NCBI GenBank assembly: GCA_022705365.1
Contig: JAKJEP010000002.1
Span: 8,932 to 39,705, forward strand
From: Planctomycetota bacterium
GTDB taxonomy: Bacteria > Planctomycetota > Phycisphaerae > Sedimentisphaerales > SM23-30
Direction of reading: 5' to 3'
Length of the DNA stretch: 30,774 bases
Under the pieces are notes generated by a model. That model was given only the letters and a program-made list of their open reading frames with translations, was not told where the DNA came from and searched no databases. Both the position numbers and the translations under genes were made by a program. The first letter of the stretch is position 1; each line of letters begins with the position of its first letter. This document shows, piece after piece, positions 24,549 through 30,774 of the stretch.

Positions 24549-24760
24549 TTTTCTACCGATTTTATATTTCCTGCTGATTCAACAAATGGCATGTATTTAT
24601 TTATCGGCCGCTGGGAATCATTTACTCCAGTTTAATCGTTAAATCATTGCAATATATGATATTATGATTGATTGACTCCCGTAATTCCACAAGCGAGGTG
24701 AGGATAAACGACCAGATTCCGTCATTCTTCCAGATCTTCATAACCATCGAATATAAGCTA

Positions 24761-24951
24761 TGTTATAATTTGTTCACAGCTTCCCTGACAAAAAGTGGGA
24801 AAAATTTTTCCTGTTTTAGAAAAAAATATGTATTTTTATTTGCTTCCGAGCCGATTTTAGTGTAGTATTTAGCAGACTAAATAAGTCATTTTCCTCCTCC
24901 TTTGGGCGAGAGAGAGAGAGAGTGCTAAAGTTCTTTCTCTCGCTTTTTTTT
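24761..24951 (+). ncRNA. Candidate small RNA with anti-Shine-Dalgarno motif
   Basis: An extended -10 box, TGTTATAAT (24761-24769), precedes about 175 bases of AT-rich sequence that ends in a strong terminator (24906-24951). Just before the terminator stem lies CCTCCTCCTTT (24893-24903), containing CCTCCTTT as at the 3' end of 16S rRNA, predicted to be unpaired. Such C-rich loops in known regulatory RNAs pair with ribosome sites of mRNAs. The -35 box is poor. The start point near 24776 is inferred. Confidence 0.4.
24906..24951 (+). terminator. Plus-strand terminator with GA-repeat stem
   Basis: GCGAGAGA (24906-24913) pairs with TCTCTCGC (24936-24943), extendable inward by several A-U and G-U pairs, followed by eight T (24944-24951). 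The T run is on the plus strand only, yet no plus-strand gene lies just upstream. Confidence 0.85.
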
Positions 24952-25039
24952 ACACACACTATATAGGATATAATGGGTCAACTTTATATTTTTTGTGGCA
25001 AGAAACTTTTTCAATCATAAGTTTCTAAATGTCAAATAA

Positions 25040-26380
25040 TTAGATTTCCTGCCAGCCTTCCCGGTATGTTCGCCGCAGAAGCTGATTTGCCTCAGGAACA
25101 TTGGTAAACGACAGGTTTTGGCTATCCCATTCCAGCGTTTTGCCGGCAAACCGGTTCGCCACATTCCCCAGCAGCACTGCCTCGCTCAACGGTCCGGAAA
25201 AGTCGAAATTCGTCGAGCCGTTACCGCCGTTCAGGCAGGCATCGACCCATTGTCCGTAATGATCGACCTGCTTCTCCTCAAGCTTCGTCCGGTTATAATC
25301 CTTAAACTTCTCCACCGGGAACAGTTGGGGACCTGCTACATGCGGTATCAACAGCACCCCTTCTTCGCCAATCAGGATGGACCCCTGGGCGGGCATCGGC
25401 ATATCGGGAGGCATCTGGGCCAGCTCCCGCGGCGGCTGCTTGCCGCCGTCATACCAGGTCGCCTTAATGGTCTTATCCACCGTCATTTCCGTTCCCGGAA
25501 ATTCATAATGAATGATCTCCCAGCCCGGCCAGGTCTCATCATTGATCCCGGATATCTCCGCCAGCACACTCGTCGGCGCTCCCACCTTCAAGAAAGTAAA
25601 CACCGGGTCAAATATATGACAGCCGAAATCTCCCATCGCCCCGCACCCGAAATCCTGCCGCGCCCGCCAGTTAAACGGCGCATAAACCCCTGTCTTATAA
25701 GGTCTCATCGGTGCCACTCCAATCCACAGATCCCAGTCCAGATTTGCCGGTACCGGATCTTCCCCTTCCGGCCGGGTCAATCCGCCCTGCGGCCAACTGG
25801 GTGCGCTGCTCCAGGAATGCCATTCCTTAACCTTGCCGATGGCCCCATCCCTGAGCATCTGCACCGCCATACGATACGCCACATGCGAATGAATCTGTAT
25901 CCCCATCTGCGTAACCACCTTCGCCTGCCGCGCCGCCAGCGTCATCTGCCGGGCTTCATATACCTCATGCGCCAGCGGCTTCTGACAATACACATGCTTG
26001 CCTTTCTTGATTGCCGCCATCGCGATCGGGGCATGCATATGATCCGGTGTCGAGACATTCACCGAATCAATTTTATCCCCCTCTTTTTCCAGCAATTCCC
26101 GCCAGTCACGATACTTACGTGCATTCGGCAGCCCCGCCGCCGCCTGATTCAGATTATTCTCATCCACATCACAGATCGCCACCACGTCCAGCTTGCCGCT
26201 GGCCAGCAGGCATCCCATATCCCCGCCCCCCATCCCGCCTACACCGATACAGGCGTGCTGCAGCTTGCCGTTGGCGGACTGACCAAAGTTCAAACGGGGC
26301 ATAATCAGGGGAAAGGCGATACTTCCGGTAATCGCCTGCTTAATGAACGTTCGACGGGTTACTTTTTTACTCATAGACAT
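25040..26380 (-). CDS. TAT-exported Gfo/Idh/MocA oxidoreductase
   Basis: The 446-residue protein begins with a twin-arginine signal (TRRTFIKQA, then a hydrophobic stretch to about 30), so it is exported folded with its cofactor. The Rossmann start is ACIGVGGMGGGD, with VVAICDVD for the nucleotide ribose, TPDHMHAPIA and the catalytic-region Lys in CQKPLAHEVYEAR. The C-terminal domain includes NWRARQDFGCGAMGDFGCHIFD, typical of the large planctomycete/Bacteroidetes family. Members act on sugars or glycosides with NAD(P); the substrate is unknown. The ATG at 26380 follows GAGG. It lies 53 bases after queF on the same strand, but no functional link is evident. Confidence 0.93.
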   Translation of the reverse strand: MSMSKKVTRRTFIKQAITGSIAFPLIMPRLNFGQSANGKLQHACIGVGGMGGGDMGCLLASGKLDVVAICDVDENNLNQAAAGLPNARKYRDWRELLEKEGDKIDSVNVSTPDHMHAPIAMAAIKKGKHVYCQKPLAHEVYEARQMTLAARQAKVVTQMGIQIHSHVAYRMAVQMLRDGAIGKVKEWHSWSSAPSWPQGGLTRPEGEDPVPANLDWDLWIGVAPMRPYKTGVYAPFNWRARQDFGCGAMGDFGCHIFDPVFTFLKVGAPTSVLAEISGINDETWPGWEIIHYEFPGTEMTVDKTIKATWYDGGKQPPRELAQMPPDMPMPAQGSILIGEEGVLLIPHVAGPQLFPVEKFKDYNRTKLEEKQVDHYGQWVDACLNGGNGSTNFDFSGPLSEAVLLGNVANRFAGKTLEWDSQNLSFTNVPEANQLLRRTYREGWQEI

Positions 26381-26433
26381 TACTTCCTCATAATAAACGT
26401 ATATGATTCCAGTTTCGCTAAATTGCTTTAATC

Positions 26434-26778
26434 TTAGGGATATTCGGCCTTTACACTCGTGGTGATCCCGCCCCGCGCGGAAAAATCAGCTGTAATCTTC
26501 ATTCGCCGGGGCCGGGAGGCCTTGACCAGATCATCCAGTATCTTATTTGTGACCGCTTCATAAAAAATCCCCTGATTCCGGTACCCTTGCAGGTAATATT
26601 TCAGGGATTTCAGCTCAAGGCAAACTTGATCCGGTATATAGCAAATATGAATCGTGCCGAAATCCGGCTGGCCGGTACGCGGACAGACACTGGTGAATTC
26701 CGGGCAATCAATATTAATCTCATAATCCCTTTCCGGGCATGGATTTGCGAAAGTTTCCAACGGGCCGGCTGCACTCAT
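26434..26778 (-). CDS. queF: NADPH-dependent 7-cyano-7-deazaguanine reductase
   Basis: The 114-residue protein is a short (type I) QueF with the tunnel-fold pattern CPEFTSVCPRTGQPDFG: the nucleophile Cys32 that forms the thioimide adduct with preQ0, and Asp39 seven residues later as in known enzymes. LELKSLKYYLQGYRNQGIFYE contains the substrate Glu (quoted in two parts: LELKSLKYYL and QGYRNQGIFYE). It reduces preQ0 to preQ1 for queuosine in tRNA. Divergent from queC across 83 AT-rich bases. Confidence 0.95.
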   Translation of the reverse strand: MSAAGPLETFANPCPERDYEINIDCPEFTSVCPRTGQPDFGTIHICYIPDQVCLELKSLKYYLQGYRNQGIFYEAVTNKILDDLVKASRPRRMKITADFSARGGITTSVKAEYP

Positions 26779-26861
26779 CTATTGTTTGTGCTCCATTAAC
26801 TGGTTATAAATCAATACATTCTTCTTTATATAGAGATATAGTTTAATCGCCCAGGTTAGGA

Positions 26862-27593
26862 ATGACAAGAAAATCAATAAATAAGATTACTTCGCCTCCC
26901 CGGCCCAGGGCAATCGTCCTGCTCAGCGGCGGGCTGGATTCCTATACCACCGCCGCCATCGCCCTCGAACAGGGCTTTCAGCTCCATGCCCTGACCGTAT
27001 CCTATGGCCAGCGGCATAGCTGCGAACTGGATGCCGCCCGCCAGGTGGTACAAAAGCTGGGGATTACCGACCATAAAGTAATCGCTCTCGACCTGCGTTT
27101 GTTCGGTGGTTCCGCCTTAACGGCGGATATCCAGGTGCCTAAGGCTGGAAAAATTTCGGAAAATCATATCCCCGCCACCTATGTTCCCGCCCGCAATACC
27201 ATCCTGCTATCCCTGGCCCTGGGCTGGGCGGAAGTTGTCGGGGCCTTTGATATTTTTATCGGGGCCAATGCCGTTGACTACAGCGGTTATCCCGATTGCC
27301 GTCCGCAGTATATCTCCGCTTTTGAAAACCTGGCGAATCTAGCCACCGCCGCCGGGGTCGAAAAAAAAGGTGCCTTCCACATCCACGCCCCCCTGATCCG
27401 CATGACCAAAGCCCAGATCATCACCCGCGGACACGAACTGGGTCTGGATTATTCCCTTACCCATAGCTGCTATGATCCCGACGAGCAGGGCCGGGCCTGC
27501 GGCCAATGCGATTCCTGCCGGCTGCGGCTGAAAGGTTTCCAGGAGGCAAACCTCGCCGACCCAATTACTTACAGAAAAGGGCAAGCCAAATGA
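26862..27593 (+). CDS. queC: 7-cyano-7-deazaguanine synthase
   Basis: The 243-residue ATP-dependent enzyme has the PP-loop LLSGGLDSYTT (Ser22-Ser27) and a C-terminal zinc site CYDPDEQGRACGQCDSC with four cysteines. YVPARNTILLSLALGWAE and GANAVDYSGYPDCRP are also typical of the family. It converts 7-carboxy-7-deazaguanine to preQ0. The N-terminal 15 residues are an extension rich in Lys/Pro. Its stop overlaps the next start by four bases. Of the pathway, queD is not in the window, while queE lies two genes downstream. Confidence 0.96.
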   Translation: MTRKSINKITSPPRPRAIVLLSGGLDSYTTAAIALEQGFQLHALTVSYGQRHSCELDAARQVVQKLGITDHKVIALDLRLFGGSALTADIQVPKAGKISENHIPATYVPARNTILLSLALGWAEVVGAFDIFIGANAVDYSGYPDCRPQYISAFENLANLATAAGVEKKGAFHIHAPLIRMTKAQIITRGHELGLDYSLTHSCYDPDEQGRACGQCDSCRLRLKGFQEANLADPITYRKGQAK

Positions 27594-28591
27594 ATAGCTT
27601 CGAGCGTTATATCGGGATGGTCAACGGCCAAAAAGTGGATTGTGTACCCCGCATACCCATTTTGATGCACTTTGCCGCTAAACATATTAACGCCTCCTAC
27701 GCGGATTTTGCGGGTAATTATCAGGTACTGGTGGAAGCCAACCACCGGCTGGTGGAGGATTTCGGCTTCGACCAACTGGACGTGATGTCCGATCCCTGGC
27801 GGGAAACCACCGGTTTTGGGGCTAAAATCGAATATTTACAAAATACCGTGCCCCGCTGCCTTCATCATCCCCTTGCAGACAGTAAGGATTTATCCCGGCT
27901 GGCAAAGCCTGATCCTTATCACAGTGAACGCATGTTGAACACGGTAAAGGCCATTCAGGATTACAAAAAAATCGGCTGGCAAAAGTATTCTATCACCGGC
28001 TGGGTGGAGGGACCTGCCGCTGAGGCGGCGGATCTGCGCGGTGTAACGAACTTTATGATAGATCTGTATGATGATGAAAAGTTCGTCGGGGAATTGATGG
28101 ACCTTTGTATCGAAAACGCGATAAACTACGCCCTCGCCCAGATCAAGGAGGGAGCTGACACCATCGGCATCGGCGATGCCATTGCCAGCCAGATTTCGCC
28201 CGATATGTACCAGCGTCTGGTACTGCCGCGGGAAAAAAAACTCGTCCAGACCATTCAGCAGGCTGGCGGTCTGGCCCGGCTGCATATCTGCGGCAATATC
28301 AATCATCTGCTGCCCTTCATCGCCGAACTGAACATCAACATCATCGATTGCGACTGGATGGTGGACATGGAACAGGCTCGCCGGATCCTCGGTCCCCGCG
28401 TTACGCTGACGGGCAATCTCGATCCGGTCAATGCCGTCATGCGTTCCACCTCCGAAAAGATTCGCCGGGGTTTTCAGGACATCTATCACAAAGTCGGCAA
28501 TCCCTACTTTGTCAACGCCGGCTGCGAAATCCCCGTCGGCACGCCGCGGGAAAACCTTCAGGCGTTGTGTGATCCCATTCCTGCCATGTAA
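27590..28591 (+). CDS. UroD/MtaA-like family protein
   Basis: The 333-residue TIM-barrel protein belongs to the uroporphyrinogen decarboxylase superfamily but looks more like cobamide-dependent methyltransferases (MtaA/CmuA) than HemE. It has a possible zinc site His232-x-Cys234 in LHICGN and Cys312 in NAGCEIPVGTP, the H-x-C-xn-C arrangement of that group. GNLDPVNAV and the C-terminal ENLQAL fit the family. In relatives the zinc activates a thiol that accepts a methyl from a corrinoid. No corrinoid protein gene is nearby, so the partner is unknown. The ATG at 27590 is coupled to queC by ATGA. Confidence 0.85.
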   Translation: MNSFERYIGMVNGQKVDCVPRIPILMHFAAKHINASYADFAGNYQVLVEANHRLVEDFGFDQLDVMSDPWRETTGFGAKIEYLQNTVPRCLHHPLADSKDLSRLAKPDPYHSERMLNTVKAIQDYKKIGWQKYSITGWVEGPAAEAADLRGVTNFMIDLYDDEKFVGELMDLCIENAINYALAQIKEGADTIGIGDAIASQISPDMYQRLVLPREKKLVQTIQQAGGLARLHICGNINHLLPFIAELNINIIDCDWMVDMEQARRILGPRVTLTGNLDPVNAVMRSTSEKIRRGFQDIYHKVGNPYFVNAGCEIPVGTPRENLQALCDPIPAM

Positions 28592-28614
28592 ACTACGTAC
28601 AGGAGGACCTGACC

Positions 28615-29628
28615 ATGAAATGTTATATAACGGATGGCTCCGGGATTCAGAATCTCTCGTTAGCCAATCGGCCCGAACCTACCGAACCGCCGCCGGGTGA
28701 GGTCCTGGTGGAGGTACACGCCGTTTCGCTCAATTACCGCGACCTGATGGTAGCCAATGGCAAATACGGCAAGAAAGATCCTATTATTGCCGGTTCCGAT
28801 ATGGCCGGTGTGGTAACTAAGGTGGGGCAAAATGTTACCGAATTCAAAGCCGGGGATCGCGTTCTCAATGCCCCCTTCCGCTGCTGGCCGGCAGGCACGC
28901 TCCGGGAAGAATGGGCCAAAACCTTCATCGGCGGCAACGGGGTGGATGGGGTACTGGCGGAAAAAATTACCTATCCTGCCGCCTCACTGGTGAAAATCCC
29001 CTCTCATCTGAGCTTCAAACAGGCTGCCACCTTCCCCATCGCCGCCCTGACCGCCTGGTCGGCGGTGGTCACGCACGGCCGGGTTCGGGCGGGCGACTGG
29101 GTTCTGGTCCACGGAACCGGAGGGGTGTCCCTCTTTGCCCTGCAAATCGCTAAAATGCACGGCGGGCGCATCATCCTGAGCACCTCCAGCCAGGAAAAAG
29201 CCGCCATAGTAGGGGAAAAATACCAGGTCCAGGAAACCTTTGATTACAACCGGGAAAACTGGCCCGAACTCATTCAAGAAATCACCGCCGGTCATGGAGC
29301 GGATATCATCGTCGAAGTGGTCGGTGGCGCCTCGCTGGCAAAGTCGATTCAGGCCGCGGCCTATGGCGGCCGGGTGGCCCTGATCGGGGTGCTGGGCGGC
29401 ACGGATAGTGCGATCAACGTCCGGCATATGCTGGCCCGTCAGGTAACGGTGCGCGGTATCTTTATGGAATCAACCCAGGAACTGCGCAGCCTGGTCCGGT
29501 CCTGGGAATCCGCCGGGCTTTACCCGCACATCGACCGCAGCTTCCCCTTCGAGCAGGCCCAGCAGGCCTACCAATACCTCCAGTCCCAAAAACACATCGG
29601 CAAAGTGGTAATCGAACTGAAATCATAA
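28615..29628 (+). CDS. MDR-family NAD(P)-dependent alcohol dehydrogenase/quinone oxidoreductase
   Basis: The 337-residue enzyme has the GroES-like N-terminal domain (EVLVEVHAVSLNYRDLMVANG, abbreviated; GSDMAGVVTKVG; GDRV) and the Rossmann domain (VLVHGTGGVSLFALQIAK, IIVEVVGG, GGRVALIGVLGG). Typical zinc ligands of alcohol dehydrogenase are absent (NYRD rather than C-x-S/T-D at the first site), which places it with quinone oxidoreductase-like members acting on enones, quinones or alcohols. GGAGG lies before ATG 28615, 23 bases after the UroD-like gene. It stands between queC and queE in an apparent operon; a pathway role is not evident. Confidence 0.92.
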   Translation: MKCYITDGSGIQNLSLANRPEPTEPPPGEVLVEVHAVSLNYRDLMVANGKYGKKDPIIAGSDMAGVVTKVGQNVTEFKAGDRVLNAPFRCWPAGTLREEWAKTFIGGNGVDGVLAEKITYPAASLVKIPSHLSFKQAATFPIAALTAWSAVVTHGRVRAGDWVLVHGTGGVSLFALQIAKMHGGRIILSTSSQEKAAIVGEKYQVQETFDYNRENWPELIQEITAGHGADIIVEVVGGASLAKSIQAAAYGGRVALIGVLGGTDSAINVRHMLARQVTVRGIFMESTQELRSLVRSWESAGLYPHIDRSFPFEQAQQAYQYLQSQKHIGKVVIELKS

Positions 29629-29648
29629 AGGTATGGGAAAACAAGTAC

Positions 29649-30341
29649 GTGACTTTACGAATCAGTGAAATATTTTATTCCCTCCAGGGCGAAGGCCGGC
29701 TGGCGGGTGTCCCTTCGGTTTTTATCCGCCTGGCCGGCTGCGACCTCCGCTGCCTCTGGTGCGACACCCCGTATGCCCTCCGCGCCGAACAGGGCCAGGC
29801 CCTTTCCCTCGAACAAATTATGGACCAGATCAGTGCCTTTGATTGTTCGCATATAGTAGTAACCGGCGGCGAACCGCTGCTTGCCCCGGAACTGCCCACC
29901 CTCCTGCAGGAATTGAAAAACCGAAACAAACATATCACCCTGGAAACTTCCGCCACCCAGTACCGGCCGGTCATCGCGGATCTGGTCAGTATCAGCCCCA
30001 AGCTGGCCCATTCGATCCCCCACACCGGCCCGTACGCGGAATTCGCCCCCATCCACAAAACCCGCCGCCTTAATCTCGAGGCCATCCAGCATTTTATGGA
30101 CCATCATGACTATCAGTTTAAATTTGTGGTAGGTAGCCGGGCCGATCTGGAGGAGGTGGACCAGATTTTAGCGAAACTGCGAAATGTCAACCGGGACCGT
30201 ATTATGCTCATGCCCCAGGCCCGAACCCGACAGCAGCATCGTACGGCCGGTCCGTTAGTGGCCCAGCTATGTCTCGAAAAGGATTTTCGTTACTGCCCGC
30301 GCCTCCATGTGGAACTCTGGGGCAACCGGCGGGGCAAATAA
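29649..30341 (+). CDS. queE: 7-carboxy-7-deazaguanine synthase (radical SAM)
   Basis: The 230-residue radical SAM enzyme has the compact QueE start ISEIFYSLQGEG with VFIRLAGC, and a C-x3-C-x2-C cluster motif (Cys31, Cys35, Cys38), then VVTGGEPLL and SPKLAHS. It makes 7-carboxy-7-deazaguanine from carboxytetrahydropterin, the step before QueC. The start is GTG 29649; no in-frame ATG precedes it and its ribosome site is weak, so coupling to the upstream MDR gene 20 bases away is likely. Confidence 0.95.
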   Translation: MTLRISEIFYSLQGEGRLAGVPSVFIRLAGCDLRCLWCDTPYALRAEQGQALSLEQIMDQISAFDCSHIVVTGGEPLLAPELPTLLQELKNRNKHITLETSATQYRPVIADLVSISPKLAHSIPHTGPYAEFAPIHKTRRLNLEAIQHFMDHHDYQFKFVVGSRADLEEVDQILAKLRNVNRDRIMLMPQARTRQQHRTAGPLVAQLCLEKDFRYCPRLHVELWGNRRGK

Positions 30342-30369
30342 AGCCGGCCAGCCGGTTCCAAAGCTGGTC

Positions 30370-30398
30370 TTGATTCCCGCACTATTTCATGGTATGGT
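30370..30398 (+). promoter_or_regulatory. Candidate promoter for the aminotransferase gene
   Basis: TTGATT (30370-30375) and TATGGT (30393-30398) are 17 bases apart, in the 99-base gap after queE and about 43 bases before the next start codon. Confidence 0.45.
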
Positions 30399-30440
30399 CT
30401 GAGCCGGGAAAGCGAACGATAAACAAGATATGCTGGATTA

Positions 30441-30774
30441 TGAGAATGACTGAATATGTATTCCTGAATAATGCCCTGACCGACTCCGATCAGGCAGCCG
30501 TCAGTATCCACGACGCCGGCCTGCTGCACGGCATCGGCCTGTTTGAAACCATGCGCAGCTATGGCGGCCGGGTATTCCGACTGGACGACCATCTGGACCG
30601 GCTTTTTCACTCCGCCGCGGCCCTGAATATCCCCGTTACCCAGCAAAAGCTGGAGATCGAAAACGGGATTGGCGAACTGCTGGGGGCAAACCAGCTTACC
30701 GATGCCCGCCTGCGCCTGACCCTCACCCGCGGCAATATCAAAAATGCCTCACCCGAGAACCCCACCCCCTCCAC
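30441..30774 (+). CDS. Class IV aminotransferase, 3' end outside the window
   Basis: The first 111 residues show the fold-type IV PLP enzyme start: YVFLNNALTDSDQAAVSIHD, then GLLHGIGLFETMRSYGG and VFRLDDHLDRLFHSAAALNI. RLRLTLTRG near the edge gives the phosphate-site Arg region; the catalytic Lys lies beyond the window. The family includes branched-chain aminotransferase (IlvE), aminodeoxychorismate lyase (PabC) and D-amino acid aminotransferase, which cannot be told apart here. Start is ATG 30441 or the second ATG at 30447; the ribosome site is weak. Confidence 0.9.

Larger units (their letters stand above)
24549..25039. other. AT-rich intergenic region
   Basis: This 491-base gap lies between two minus-strand genes. 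It contains the candidate small RNA and terminator on the plus strand described separately, and an 8-base inverted repeat AGAAACTT/AAGTTTCT just after the oxidoreductase stop (about 25002-25027) without a T run. No coding frame is convincing. Confidence 0.6.

Noticed and set aside
24668..24865. Plus-strand 65-codon frame in the AT-rich gap
   Set aside because: TTG start without a ribosome site, low-complexity composition, and it overlaps the candidate small RNA promoter.
24867..24904. Minus-strand AAAGGAGGAGG followed by an ATG and a six-codon frame
   Set aside because: The frame is only six codons long and leads to no downstream gene; the purine run is better explained as the complement of the CCTCCTCCTTT motif.
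25118..26431. Long plus-strand frame opposite the Gfo/Idh/MocA gene
   Set aside because: The minus strand has a TAT signal, ribosome site and complete family motifs; the plus frame has an unlikely amino acid composition.
26779..26861. preQ1 riboswitch between queF and queC
   Set aside because: No preQ1 aptamer-like hairpin with an A-rich tail is visible in these 83 bases; only AT-rich possible promoter sequence.

Overview
The window reads as ordinary chromosomal DNA of a Gram-negative, lipid A/LPS-making bacterium. My best guess is a planctomycete, probably class Phycisphaerae. This is an inference from gene content: a TAT-exported Gfo/Idh/MocA oxidoreductase, a PadR plus HAAS-type membrane protein pair, a C-terminal pseudopilin-like tail, a GDSL esterase with a further C-terminal domain, a bacterial inositol-phosphate synthase, and LpxK with ADP-heptose genes. 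No rRNA, tRNA, CRISPR array, prophage or intact transposase gene is visible. Genes are dense, often joined by 4-base ATGA overlaps.

Layout. (1) 1-1161, minus: a secreted GDSL/SGNH esterase cut by the window edge, preceded by a small ABM-fold monooxygenase. (2) 1588-6509, plus: a signalling cassette with a PAS-PAS hybrid histidine kinase, an Hpt phosphotransfer domain, a REC-kinase and a REC-HDOD protein. The hybrid kinase frame breaks at an A5 run exactly where it should continue into the Hpt domain. (3) 15766-6554, minus: a probable nine-kilobase operon of NAD-type isocitrate dehydrogenase, lpxK, hldE, a gmhB-like phosphatase with added membrane helices, a heptosyltransferase fused to a WaaP-type heptose kinase, a WaaG-like glycosyltransferase and dprA. 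The lpxK to GT4 part makes lipid A, ADP-heptose and a phosphorylated core sugar. (4) 15918-16172: a MITE-like element with 20-base inverted ends. (5) 19284-16245, minus: asd, a short-chain dehydrogenase and a RhaT-family sugar transporter. (6) 20523-19420, minus: inositol-3-phosphate synthase behind a near-consensus promoter. (7) 20802-22825, plus: PadR regulator with a palindromic operator, and its membrane partner. (8) 22826-23588: no gene, but a chain of hairpins ending in a strong plus-strand terminator (candidate structured RNA). (9) 24548-23589, minus: a CsgG-like lipoprotein. (10) 24549-25039: AT-rich gap with a candidate small RNA carrying an anti-Shine-Dalgarno sequence. (11) 26380-25040, minus: TAT-exported oxidoreductase. 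(12) 26434-30341: queuosine/7-deazaguanine genes queF (minus) and queC, a UroD/MtaA-like protein, an MDR dehydrogenase and queE (plus). (13) 30441 to the end: start of a class IV aminotransferase.

Most enzymes are familiar. The parts most worth a second look are the frameshifted kinase-Hpt junction, the two unusual fusions in the heptose operon, the two candidate RNAs and the MITE-like element. I see no clear evidence for a wholly new defence or mobile system.
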